DNA of 64,000 nucleotides from CAZMGV01 sp964621525 [NCBI: uncultured bacterium] (GTDB lineage: Bacteria; JAGRBM01). The notes beneath the pieces were generated by a model. That model saw only the letters and a list, made by a program, of their open reading frames with translations, was not told where the DNA came from and searched no databases. Of this stretch, positions 43,212 through 51,693 are shown piece after piece. Both the position numbers and the translations under genes were made by a program. The first letter of the stretch is position 1, and every line of letters starts with the position of its first letter. Location: NCBI GenBank assembly GCA_964621525.1, contig CAZUMS010000003.1, positions 1-64,000 on the forward strand. The letters run 5' to 3'.

Positions 43212-44711
43212 TCAGCCGCGGCTTCCGTGGAGCGTATCGCCCACGTAGCACTCGATGCCGAGTTCCTTGAGGTCGAGACCCTCGACTTCCTCTTCCTCGG
43301 ACACGCGGACGCCCATCACGGCTTTCACCGCATACCAGACCACCAGGCTCGCCGGGAACGCATAGGCTCCGACAGCGACGATGCCGATGATCTGATTGAT
43401 GAGCTGGCCGGCGCCGCCTCCGTAGAAGAGGCCGAGGCCGGGCTGGGCTTCTCCGCCGGCAAAGGCCGGAGCGGCGAACAGGCCCACGCAGAGCGTGCCC
43501 CAGATCCCGTTGGCGAGGTGGACCGAGAGCGCGCCGACCGGGTCGTCGATCTTCAGCTTGTCCCAGAACAGCACGCTGTAGAAGCAGAGGATGCCGCCGA
43601 CCGCGCCGATCACGAACGCGCCGCCTGCCGTTACCCAGGCGCACGGGGCGGTGATCGCCACGAGGCCCGCGAGGCAGCCGTTCAGCGACATGCCAAGGTC
43701 AGGCTTGCCGAACGTGATCCAGGCGATAGCCGTCGCGGTCGCCATGCCTGCCACTGCGGCGATATTCGTCGTCATGGCGATGTGGGCGATGGCGCCGCCG
43801 TCCCAGGTCATGGTCGAGCCGGGGTTGAACCCGAACCAGCCGAGCCACAGGATCAGCGTGCCGAGCACGACGAGCGGAATTGAGTGGGCCGGAATCGCGT
43901 TGACCTTGCCGTCGGCCGAGTACTTGCCGATACGCGGCCCGATCACGAGGATGCCGGCGAGACCCGCCCAGCCGCCCACCGAGTGGACGACCGTGGAGCC
44001 CGCGAAGTCCCAGAATCCCTTGCCGGCGAGCCAGCCGGCACCCCAGATCCACTTGCCGGGGACCGGGTAAACCAGTGCTGTCAGCAGGAATGCGAAGACA
44101 ACGAAGGAGAGATACTTGTTCCGCTCGTCCACGCAGCCGGAGACGATCGTCGCGGCCGTGCCGGCGAAGGCGAGCTGGAAGAAGAACTTGCCTTCCAGCG
44201 CCACGTTCGCCCAGCCGAGGGCGCCGGTGTAAAGTTCTTCAGGACCGATAAATGGCGTGAAAGAGCCCAGGAAGCCGCTTCCCTCGCCGAACATGAGCGA
44301 GAACCCGATCACCCAGTAGGCGAGCGTCGCCGCGCCGAACACGACGAAGTTCTTGCCGAGGATCGTGGCCGCGTTCTTCTTGCGGCAGAAACCGCTCTCC
44401 ACAAGCGCGAAACCGGCGTTCATGAAGAACACCAGGAAGCCGGCGATCATCGTCCAGACCGTATCGGCCGAAAACTTGATCGCATCGGTGCGGGCCTTCA
44501 GTTCTTCAAGCTGCTTGCTCAGCTCTTCCGTCGAAGGACCGGCCGGGGCTGCCGCGGCAGCCGGTGCCGCTTCGGCGGGCGGAGCGGCCTCAGCCGGTGC
44601 GGCCGCTGCTTCGGCCGGCGGCGGCGTGTCCTGCGCCGTGACGAGGGACGGACGCCAGAGCGCCGCCCCCAGCAGCATCAGTGCGAGAATTACTGTGGAT
44701 TTCTTCAACAT
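43212..44711 (-). CDS. Ammonium transporter Amt with secreted N-terminal extension (amt1)
   Basis: A 499-residue ammonium channel. A signal-like helix (1-25) is followed by an Ala/Pro/Glu linker to ~60 and a short coiled region ('ELSKQLEELKARTDA'), then an 11-helix Amt core: 'FFMNAGFALVESGFCRKKN', twin-His region 1 in 'DFAGSTVVHSVGGWAG' and twin-His region 2 in 'LSVHLANGIWGTLC', with 'GWFGFNPGSTM' and 'GCLAGLVAITAPC'. It conducts ammonium into the cell. The C-terminal tail ('EEEVEGLDLKELGIECY') fits the GlnK/GlnB-binding end. The extension before the core is unusual, though seen in some deltaproteobacteria. It is downstream of its paralogue at 45478 with a 766-base spacer and is presumably controlled by the glnB-encoded PII protein. 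Confidence 0.95.
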   Translation of the reverse strand: MLKKSTVILALMLLGAALWRPSLVTAQDTPPPAEAAAAPAEAAPPAEAAPAAAAAPAGPSTEELSKQLEELKARTDAIKFSADTVWTMIAGFLVFFMNAGFALVESGFCRKKNAATILGKNFVVFGAATLAYWVIGFSLMFGEGSGFLGSFTPFIGPEELYTGALGWANVALEGKFFFQLAFAGTAATIVSGCVDERNKYLSFVVFAFLLTALVYPVPGKWIWGAGWLAGKGFWDFAGSTVVHSVGGWAGLAGILVIGPRIGKYSADGKVNAIPAHSIPLVVLGTLILWLGWFGFNPGSTMTWDGGAIAHIAMTTNIAAVAGMATATAIAWITFGKPDLGMSLNGCLAGLVAITAPCAWVTAGGAFVIGAVGGILCFYSVLFWDKLKIDDPVGALSVHLANGIWGTLCVGLFAAPAFAGGEAQPGLGLFYGGGAGQLINQIIGIVAVGAYAFPASLVVWYAVKAVMGVRVSEEEEVEGLDLKELGIECYVGDTLHGSRG

Positions 44712-44872
44712 GGCTTTTCCTGCCTCTCCCGTTTTTCATCGTTCGGGAACGGAACCCTTGGAAGATCACCGGCGGACCTCCGGCCTTTACAACCTGTCCG
44801 TCTGCCGGATCCATTTCAGACCCGGCGGGGATCTCTTCGGGTTCCGGACCTCGTTTCAAATGGTTTTTGTCT

Positions 44873-44930
44873 CTCAGGCGAGACAGGCCGGGCCGGGTGG
44901 ATCGGACGGCACGGCAGTCTTTCCCACCGG
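44873..44930 (-). ncRNA. Leader element of amt1, shared with amt2
   Basis: On the minus strand the block begins CCGGTGGGAAAGAC, then GTGCCG and GATCCACCCGG and ends GCCTGAG. The same order of identical blocks occurs at 47314-47370 ahead of amt2 (GGGAAAGAC, GTGCCG, GATCCACCCGG, GCCTGAG). In both cases the block starts about a dozen bases or fewer after a promoter-like sequence, so it would be the extreme 5' end of the transcript. Remaining leader sequences (about 150 bases each) are unrelated. A structured RNA or protein-binding leader is likely; an RNA class could not be assigned by eye. Confidence 0.55.
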
Positions 44931-44937
44931 GGCGGAC

Positions 44938-44953
44938 TGCACTTGGCAGGCCA
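44938..44953 (-). promoter_or_regulatory. Weak sigma-54-like promoter of amt1
   Basis: The minus strand reads TGGCCTGCCAAGTGCA, with GG-N10-GC spacing and TGGC at -24 but only TGCA at -12. It lies just upstream of the leader element, at the place where the stronger promoter-like sequence of amt2 is found. Confidence 0.4.
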
Positions 44954-45218
44954 CGATGATCTGCAGCCGGACAAAAAGCGCCTGAAGGCAGGGTTGAATC
45001 CGCCGGAAGTTCAGGACGCGACAAACAAACTCAAGCTACTGTAAGTATAAGCGAAATTAAGGAATCCTCCCCCGGCTGAAGGCACAGCTTTCGGGGTTCA
45101 TTTTTTTGTCAAGGCTACAGGCTCCCGGCCCGGAACTAGTGTCTAAATATGTTGCAAGGATGCGGCTGAGAGCCGAGGCTTTGCCCGGAAATTGTGCATC
45201 CGGACGAAAATGGGGGCC

Positions 45219-45371
45219 GGTGCCCAGCCAGGGATTGGGAAAACCGGGTCCAGTACCGTTTTGCCGGAGCCCGTCAGCCGGATCATTTGCACGATCCGGC
45301 GATCCCGTGACGGTTCCGAGTACCGGACCTCGGTCGAGGAAACCCTCTGCCGGGCGCCGGCCTGCCCAAGG
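45219..45371. repeat. Element E2: paired non-coding element downstream of amt2
   Basis: About 153 bases related to E1 (42948-43099) and likewise placed downstream of an amt gene. It includes a perfect hairpin GCCGGATC...GATCCGGC that replaces an imperfect one in E1, and a CCGAG/CTCGG hairpin, while GGGATTGGGAAAA, GATCCCGTG and GAGGAAACCCTCTGCCGGGC are kept. Conserved single-stranded blocks with changed but still paired stems suggest a functional RNA rather than a chance repeat. It lies about 107 bases after the amt2 stop codon. Confidence 0.65.
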
Positions 45372-45477
45372 TCGTTGCGAAGCGGCGGAACCCGAAGGAG
45401 AAGAGGCACCATTGGCTGCGCGGCGGTTGCGTTGCGGTTCATGTTGCCTCCCTCCTTCAGTGTCCGGCTTCCAGGCG

Positions 45478-47166
45478 TCAGCGGGCGTGCGGGGTCTCGG
45501 ACGCCTTGTCCATCACGACACCCACATACGCGGCGCAGCCCATTTCCGGGATATCAAGACCCTCAATCTCGGCTTCCACGGGTGTCCTGAGACCGACAGT
45601 CACATCGAGCAGCTTGAAGACCGCAAAACCGATGGCGCCCACATAGACGAAGTTCGTGAGCACGCCGATCGACTGGGCGATGAACTGGCTCGCATCTCCG
45701 TAGAAGAGGCCCTTCACCGGACCGGCAACGCCGTTCCAGCCATCGCCGTAGGAACCGTCGGCGAAAAGACCCAGGGCGAGGCAGCCCCAGGCGCCGTTCA
45801 CGCCATGGACCGCCACCGCACCTACCGGGTCGTCGATCTTGAGGACGCGCTCGATGAAGAACACGGCCTCGACCACGATGATGCCGGAGACGAGCCCGAT
45901 GATGCAGGAGGCCATGGAGTTCACGAACGCACAGGGTGCCGTGATCGCCACAAGCCCGGCGAGCATACCGTTCGCCATCATGCTGGGATCCGGCTTACCC
46001 ATCCGGAAAGCCCAGCAGTAGAGCGTGGCCGCGAGCGCGCCGGTCATGGATGCGAGCATCGTGTTCACGGCTACCACTGCCAGACGAAGATCCGTGCCAG
46101 CGAGTGTTGAACCGGGGTTAAACCCGAACCAGCCGAAAGCGAGAATAAAGGTGCCGATGATTGCCATCGGAATGTTGTGGCCGGGGATCGGGTTCGGCGA
46201 GCCGTCCTTGTTGTATTTTCCGGCGCGGGGGCCAATCAGCCATCCGCCCACGAGCGCGAGCACGCCGCCCGTCATGTGCACGACCGAGGAGCCGGCGAAA
46301 TCCACATGCCCGTGACCGAGGCCGTAATACTTGCCCAGCGTCGCCAGGAAGCCGCCGCCCCAGACCCAGCAGCCGTAGATCGGATAAATGATCGTGCCGA
46401 CGGCGAGGCCATAGAGGAAGAACGACTTGTAGTTCCAGCGTTCGGCCATGGAACCGGTGGGAATCGTCGCCGTGGTGTCCATGAACACCATCTGGAAGAG
46501 GAACAGCGCGAAGATCGAGACATCGTAGACGTCGGATCCGAGGAAGAAGCCCTTCGTACCGAACAGCACCCAGTCGTTACCGCCCACCTTGATCGAGAAG
46601 GCGGAGTTCAGCACATCCGTGCCGCCCAGCGTGCCCAGCGCCCCGAAGCCGCCGAACATGAAAGCGAAGCCGCACACGTAGAAACCGAGCATCCCGAGCG
46701 GATAGATCAGGAAGTTCATGGCCATTGTATGCGACGCATTCTTGGCGCGGGTGAAGCCGGTCTCGACCATGGCGAATCCGGCCTGCATGAACATGACGAG
46801 GAAGCCGGCCAGCATGGTCCACACCATGTTGATCGAAACCTTGTTCTTGCCGACCTGGTTGGCGACGTCGCCCAGGGTCAACTTACCGGCTTCCGACTGA
46901 GGAACATCGGTCATGTTGCCCGTGGCGCCGCCACTGGGATCCGGCGCCCGCGGCGAGGCCGGCGCCTCGACCGTAATGCTCATCTCCACTGGCGCGGGCG
47001 GCGCTGCCGGCGGAGCGGGTGTGGCGGCGGCCTCTGCCGCCGGCGCAGAAGTCTCCGCCGGAGGTGGTACGGTTTCGTCGGCATTGGCCCAGTGGGGAAC
47101 AATCAGTAGCGCGGCTGCGAACCAGACGATCGCCGCAAAACTCATAATCTTTCTGGATTTACTCAT
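45478..47166 (-). CDS. Ammonium transporter Amt with long secreted N-terminal extension (amt2)
   Basis: A 562-residue Amt protein. A signal peptide (1-28, ending ANA-DE) precedes a ~85-residue Ala/Pro-rich linker, then the channel core: 'MQAGFAMVETGFTRAKN', 'FAGSSVVHMTGGVLALVGG' and 'AVHGVNGAWGCLALGLFADG' (twin His), 'GWFGFNPGSTLAG' and 'GLVAITAPCAFVNSMAS'. The C-terminus ('TPVEAEIEGLDIPEMGCAAY') fits a PII-contact tail. It is clearly paralogous to amt1 but well diverged. The long extension would need cleavage or lie outside the membrane; a role is unknown. It has a good -24/-12-like promoter and shares its leader element with amt1; glnB is divergent about 970 bases away. Start ATG follows AGGAAA. 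Confidence 0.95.
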   Translation of the reverse strand: MSKSRKIMSFAAIVWFAAALLIVPHWANADETVPPPAETSAPAAEAAATPAPPAAPPAPVEMSITVEAPASPRAPDPSGGATGNMTDVPQSEAGKLTLGDVANQVGKNKVSINMVWTMLAGFLVMFMQAGFAMVETGFTRAKNASHTMAMNFLIYPLGMLGFYVCGFAFMFGGFGALGTLGGTDVLNSAFSIKVGGNDWVLFGTKGFFLGSDVYDVSIFALFLFQMVFMDTTATIPTGSMAERWNYKSFFLYGLAVGTIIYPIYGCWVWGGGFLATLGKYYGLGHGHVDFAGSSVVHMTGGVLALVGGWLIGPRAGKYNKDGSPNPIPGHNIPMAIIGTFILAFGWFGFNPGSTLAGTDLRLAVVAVNTMLASMTGALAATLYCWAFRMGKPDPSMMANGMLAGLVAITAPCAFVNSMASCIIGLVSGIIVVEAVFFIERVLKIDDPVGAVAVHGVNGAWGCLALGLFADGSYGDGWNGVAGPVKGLFYGDASQFIAQSIGVLTNFVYVGAIGFAVFKLLDVTVGLRTPVEAEIEGLDIPEMGCAAYVGVVMDKASETPHAR

Positions 47167-47313
47167 GATCGGTTTCCTGTCTCTCCATGAAATTCACTGC
47201 CGCCGTTTCACTTCATCCTGCGGGAGCCCGGCGCCGGAATCCGTCGTCGGCCCTTCTGGATGGAGCAGCCGACTCAAGCTCGTCGGCGGTTTCAGCAGTG
47301 CCGTTGTTGAGGC

Positions 47314-47370
47314 CTCAGGCAGACGGACCGGTCCGGGTGGATCTGGCGGCACAGTCGTCTTTCCCGTCCG
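47314..47370 (-). ncRNA. Leader element of amt2, shared with amt1
   Basis: On the minus strand it begins CGGACGGGAAAGAC, continues with GTGCCGCC and GATCCACCCGG and ends GCCTGAG, aligning throughout with 44873-44930. It starts 6 bases after the -24/-12-like sequence, so it should be the first part of the amt2 transcript. The remaining ~150 bases of the leader are not shared. See the amt1 entry for interpretation. Confidence 0.55.
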
Positions 47371-47376
47371 AGACGA

Positions 47377-47392
47377 AGCATCAGCTATGCCA
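47377..47392 (-). promoter_or_regulatory. Candidate sigma-54 promoter of amt2
   Basis: The minus strand reads TGGCATAGCTGATGCT: five of six -24 bases, correct GG-N10-GC spacing and ATGCT at -12. RpoN/NtrC control of amt genes is well known, which fits. A palindrome (ACTAAAAATTTTAGT, 47402-47416) lies ten bases upstream. Confidence 0.6.
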
Positions 47393-47395
47393 TAA

Positions 47396-47600
47396 AAATG
47401 AACTAAAAATTTTAGTCTATTTCCGAGATATATTCGGAAGAAATATCGGGAATAACGATGTCGAAATTTAATTCATAAGTATATGATATTATTTATATAT
47501 TTTACCAATTACGGAGATAAATACAGCACACCCGAAGGGACGTATTATCCTTCAAATAAATTGTACTAAAAATATGTGTTCATTCTTCAAACACCGGTTG
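47396..47600. promoter_or_regulatory. AT-rich stretch between amt2 and glnB promoters
   Basis: Roughly 200 bases of clearly lower GC than the surroundings, between the amt2 promoter-like sequence and the glnB leader. It contains a perfect palindrome at 47402-47416 and a second dyad (CCGAGATAT at 47423-47431 with ATATCGGG at 47443-47450). Such sequence favours bending proteins such as IHF and activator sites, as common at RpoN promoters. No gene is supported between 47600 and 47800 either. Confidence 0.45.
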
Positions 47601-47802
47601 AGAACCGTGCGAGGATTTCCGTAATGCCTCAAAAATTGGCGATTCGAAGACCTGTCGCCCCATTTCTGGGCACATCTGTTCTTTCACCTCTGAATCCCGC
47701 TGCCGGAATGTCCAAAAACATGCTCTGTGGAAATCATTTTCTACCTTTTATTTCACATGGTTATAAAAGTCCTACGTATTCCGAAGCTCCCGGTGGAGTT
47801 CT

Positions 47803-47818
47803 TGGTTTCTGCCTTGCA
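47803..47818 (+). promoter_or_regulatory. Candidate sigma-54 promoter of glnB
   Basis: TGGTTTCTGCCTTGCA has GG-N10-GC spacing and a perfect TTGCA at -12, with only TGG matching at -24. It lies 313 bases upstream of glnB and just before the structured leader. RpoN control of glnB-glnA is common. Confidence 0.45.
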
Positions 47819-47829
47819 CATTGGGGAAA

Positions 47830-48470
<641 letters not shown>

Positions 48471-48622
48471 TCCTGGAATAAAGAGTTCAAGATATCGGCA
48501 GGCGGCAGCAGGATCCCGTGCGGCAGCCGGCCGGAGGCGGGCAAGCGGCAACTGAAAAGGTGCAGGCTCCCGGTGGAAAACCAAAGCAGGGAAAAACAAA
48601 CCCAAGGAGCACTGGTGTCATT

Positions 48623-50041
48623 ATGACGACAGGCAAAGACGTTCTGAAAATGATCAAGGACCACGGCGTCGAGATGGTGGACCTCAAGTTCACCGACTTC
48701 CTCGGCTCGTGGCAGCACAAGAGTCACCCGATCAACATGATCGACGAGGATACGTTCACCGACGGCCTCGGTTTCGACGGCAGCTCGATCCGCGGCTGGG
48801 CCGACATCCAGGAATCGGACATGCTCTCGATCCCGGACCCCTCGACCGCCCGCATCGACCCGTTCATGCAGCATCCGACGCTGTCGCTCGTCTGCGACAT
48901 CGTGGATCCCATCACCCGCCAGCCGTATTCCCGCGACCCGCGCTATATCGCCAGGAAGGCCGAGGCCTACCTGAAGTCGACCGGTATCGGCGACACGGCC
49001 TATATCGGGCCGGAGCCGGAATTCTTCATTTTTGACGACATCCGGTACGAGGTCGGCCAGCACAAGTCGTTCGTCTCGATCGACTCGGGCGAGGCCCACT
49101 GGAACTCGGGCCGCGACGAAGGCGGCAACCAGGGCTACAAGATCCGCCCGAAGGAAGGCTACTTCCCGGTTTCCCCGTTCGACCAGCAGCAGGACATCCG
49201 CACGGAAATGTGCCTCGTCATGCAGAAGGTCGGCATCGCGGTCGAAACGCAGCACCACGAAGTCGCCACTGCCGGCCAGGCCGAGATCGACATGGTGTTC
49301 GACTCGCTGCTGAACATGGCCGACAAGGTGATGTGGTACAAGTACATCTGCCGCAACGTCGCCAAGCGCCACGGCAAGGTCGTGACGTTCATGCCGAAGC
49401 CCATGCCGGCCGACAACGGGTCGGGCATGCACACCCACCAGTCGGTGTGGAAGGGCGGCAAGAACCTGTTCGCGGGCAGCGGCTACGGCGGACTGTCCGA
49501 GTTCGGCCTCTACTACATCGGCGGCATCCTGAAGCACGCCAAGGCTCTCAACGCCTTCACGAACCCGACGCTGAACAGCTACCGCCGTCTGGTTCCGGGC
49601 TTCGAGGCGCCGGTGTCCCTGGCCTACTCGTGCCGTAACCGCTCGGCCTCCTGCCGCATCCCGATGTACAGCAACAGCCCGAAGTCCAAGCGTGTGGAAG
49701 TCCGCTTCCCCGACGCGACCTGCAATCCGTACATCGCTTTCGCCGCCATGCTCATGGCCGGCCTCGACGGTGTTCAGAACAAGATCAACCCGGGCGATGC
49801 GCTGGACAAGAACCTGTACGATCTCTCGCCGGAAGAGCTCGCCAACGTGCCGCAGGCCTGCGGCTCGCTGGAAGAGGCGCTCGAGGCTCTGGAGAACGAC
49901 CACAAGTTCCTCCTGAAGGGCGACGTCTTCACGAAGGACGTGATCGACACGCAGCTCGCCTGGAAGCGTCACCACGAAATCGACGTGGCCCGTTTCACGG
50001 TTCCGCCGATCGAGCACAAGCTCTACTTCGACGCCGGCTGA
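48623..50041 (+). CDS. glnA: Glutamine synthetase, type I
   Basis: A 472-residue glutamine synthetase, the usual GSI length, making glutamine from glutamate, ammonia and ATP in a dodecamer. It has '[15 protein letters not shown]', the beta-grasp '[19 protein letters not shown]', '[12 protein letters not shown]', the ATP motif '[18 protein letters not shown]' and, at the C-terminus, adenylylation Tyr in '[12 protein letters not shown]', marking the GSI-beta type controlled by GlnE and GlnB. The ATG at 48623 lacks a close Shine-Dalgarno sequence (AAGGAG lies ~18 bases upstream); the longer frame upstream is not family-like. It follows glnB in the same operon or with its own promoter, which I could not see. 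Confidence 0.97.
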   Translation: MTTGKDVLKMIKDHGVEMVDLKFTDFLGSWQHKSHPINMIDEDTFTDGLGFDGSSIRGWADIQESDMLSIPDPSTARIDPFMQHPTLSLVCDIVDPITRQPYSRDPRYIARKAEAYLKSTGIGDTAYIGPEPEFFIFDDIRYEVGQHKSFVSIDSGEAHWNSGRDEGGNQGYKIRPKEGYFPVSPFDQQQDIRTEMCLVMQKVGIAVETQHHEVATAGQAEIDMVFDSLLNMADKVMWYKYICRNVAKRHGKVVTFMPKPMPADNGSGMHTHQSVWKGGKNLFAGSGYGGLSEFGLYYIGGILKHAKALNAFTNPTLNSYRRLVPGFEAPVSLAYSCRNRSASCRIPMYSNSPKSKRVEVRFPDATCNPYIAFAAMLMAGLDGVQNKINPGDALDKNLYDLSPEELANVPQACGSLEEALEALENDHKFLLKGDVFTKDVIDTQLAWKRHHEIDVARFTVPPIEHKLYFDAG

Positions 50042-50074
50042 TCGCCAGCGCCCCGAAGCGGCCTGCAAGGCGCC

Positions 50075-50116
50075 GATGCGCTCCTTTCCTCTGGGAAAGG
50101 GGCGCATCGCGCTTTT
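50075..50116 (+). terminator. Rho-independent terminator of glnA
   Basis: A long stem (GATGCGC..CTTTCC paired with GGAAAG..GCGCATC, 50075-50108) is followed by GCGCTTTT. It lies 34 bases after the glnA stop codon. Confidence 0.75.
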
Positions 50117-50162
50117 ACGGGTCCCGTTCCACCCGCGCTCCCCGTCCGCTACCCTAGCCCTC

Positions 50163-51191
50163 ATGCCGAAGGTGTCCGTGCTGATTCCGGTCTACAACGG
50201 CGCGCCGTTTCTCGGGGACGCGCTGGAGAGCGTGCTCGCGCAGGAGGGCGCGCCGGATTTCGAGATCGTTACGGCCGACGACGGATCTGCCGATGCCACC
50301 CCGGCCCTGCTGGAGCGCTTCGTCCGCCGGGACGCCCGCATCCGGGCGCTTCGCCTTCCGCACGGGGGAATCGCGAAAACCCTTTCGGCAGGACTTGAGG
50401 CGTGCCGGGCTCCTTATGTCTGCCGCCTCGATGCCGACGACCTGATGCCGCCCGGGCGCCTCGCCGCGCAGACCGCCTTTCTGGAGACGAACCCCGGCGT
50501 TACCGCCGTTTCCGGTATGGTCGTCCACGAACCCCACCCGGAGATTCCCTCGGACGGCATGGCAAACTACGTTGCCTGGATGAACCGCCAGAAGACCCAC
50601 GAGGAGATGCTTGCCGCCATCTGGACCGATTCGCCGGTCGCCCACCCGTCGGTGATGTTCCGGCGGGATGCGGTCCTTGAAGCGGGCGGCTACGCCAGTG
50701 TCCCGTGGCCCGAGGACACGGACCTGTGGTTCCGGCTGCTGCTCCGGGGCCGGCGGTTCGCCAAGCTCGACACCGGGGTCCTCTGCTGGCGGGATCACGG
50801 CAGCCGTCTGACCCGGACCGACAATGGCCATTACGGCCCCGCCGCGCAGGCGGCGATGAAGGCTCATTACCTGCCGAGGTTTTTCCCCCGCGCGGCCCGC
50901 CACGGCGTCACCGTCATCGGCGCCGGCCCGTTCGGAAAACGGCTCGCGAAATCCCTCGCCGCCGGCGGCGTGCGTGTGAACCGGTTTGTGGATGTGGACC
51001 CGCGCAAGATCGGCAGCAGCCGCCTCGGCATTCCCGTTTTGTCCGCCAGGGACCTGCGCCCGGACGACGGCGACCTGCTCGTATCCGCCGTTGGAACGCC
51101 CGGAGCGCGCGAGCTGATCCGGAGCGAACTTGCAGGACTCGGAATCCCGGCTAGCCACGGAGGAGACACCCGTGTCGTCTTCTGCCACTGA
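50163..51191 (+). CDS. Family 2 glycosyltransferase with C-terminal nucleotide-binding-like domain
   Basis: A 342-residue protein. The N-terminal ~230 residues are a GT2 (GT-A) domain: 'SVLIPVYNGAPFLGDALESV', 'EIVTADDGSADATPALL', the DxD metal motif in 'CRLDADDLMPP', and 'WPEDTDLWFRLLLRG' with the catalytic ED. The C-terminal ~95 residues ('GVTVIGAGPFGKRLAKSLAAGG', 'VNRFVDVDPRKIGSSRLGIPVLS') resemble the N-terminal domain of PglD-like sugar acetyltransferases or a CoA/NAD-binding Rossmann fold. The fusion is unusual. It likely adds a sugar to a surface glycan. No Shine-Dalgarno is visible at the ATG, so the start is tentative. It overlaps the next gene by 20 bases. Confidence 0.85.
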   Translation: MPKVSVLIPVYNGAPFLGDALESVLAQEGAPDFEIVTADDGSADATPALLERFVRRDARIRALRLPHGGIAKTLSAGLEACRAPYVCRLDADDLMPPGRLAAQTAFLETNPGVTAVSGMVVHEPHPEIPSDGMANYVAWMNRQKTHEEMLAAIWTDSPVAHPSVMFRRDAVLEAGGYASVPWPEDTDLWFRLLLRGRRFAKLDTGVLCWRDHGSRLTRTDNGHYGPAAQAAMKAHYLPRFFPRAARHGVTVIGAGPFGKRLAKSLAAGGVRVNRFVDVDPRKIGSSRLGIPVLSARDLRPDDGDLLVSAVGTPGARELIRSELAGLGIPASHGGDTRVVFCH

Positions 51192-51693
51192 CACGAAGGG
51201 AACACGCCGGGTACTGGACCGCTGGATCGTCGTCGAGGCGGGCGGGTTCCAGTTCGCTTTCCCGCTGGAGGAACTGGACGCCGTGGTCGACATCCACTCG
51301 TCGAGAATCCGGCGCACCCAGGGACGCCGGCGGCCGGGGTTCCTGGGCAACGCCGACTGGGCCGGGATGGAGCGGGAGATCCGCCTGCTCGCCGAACAGC
51401 TTGGGCTCCCCGCGCGGGTGATGGAGACCTATCCGGCGGTGGTCACGCGGCTCGAAGACCCCGCGACCGGCGACTTCGAGCCGGTGTTCTGGGCCGTGGA
51501 ACGGGTGACAGGCTCCTATGACCGCGACCTCGTGGTTCCTGAGCCTGTGCCGCCCGAATGGTGGACATTGAGCCCGGTCCCCTTCAAGGCCGTCTGGTGG
51601 CAGGGCAACCGGCCCGTGTGGGTACTGGGTTCGGCGGAGCTGATCGCCCGGTGGAAGGCTGTGGAAGCCGCCGGACCGGAGACGGCCGCATGA
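51172..51693 (+). CDS. CheW-like domain protein (upstream copy)
   Basis: A 173-residue protein from a GTG start at 51172, chosen because GGAGGAG lies six bases upstream; the frame extends to 51130 without signals. The pattern 'WIVVEAGGFQFAFPLEELDAVVDIHSSRIRRTQG' and a late 'VWVLGSAELIARW' look like a CheW/scaffold domain, but the central part ('LLAEQLGLPARVMETYPAVVTRLED') is diverged, so this is inference. No catalytic motif is present. It overlaps the glycosyltransferase gene by 20 bases and its own stop overlaps the next gene by four, so the pair is translationally coupled. Confidence 0.5.
   Translation: MSSSATDTKGTRRVLDRWIVVEAGGFQFAFPLEELDAVVDIHSSRIRRTQGRRRPGFLGNADWAGMEREIRLLAEQLGLPARVMETYPAVVTRLEDPATGDFEPVFWAVERVTGSYDRDLVVPEPVPPEWWTLSPVPFKAVWWQGNRPVWVLGSAELIARWKAVEAAGPETAA

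Larger units (their letters stand above)
44712..45477. other. 766-base spacer between the two amt genes
   Basis: No gene is supported. Read on the minus strand it holds, in order, the element E2 downstream of amt2 (45219-45371), a stretch without recognised features, a weak -24/-12-like sequence (44938-44953), the leader element shared with amt2 (44873-44930) and then the amt1 leader to the start codon. Both non-coding elements described separately fall in this spacer. Confidence 0.7.

Noticed and set aside
45219-45371. Element E2 as a cobalamin or other known riboswitch
   Set aside because: A GGGAA-like block and a multi-branch layout are suggestive, but the cobalamin core boxes are absent and the position is downstream, not upstream, of an amt gene.
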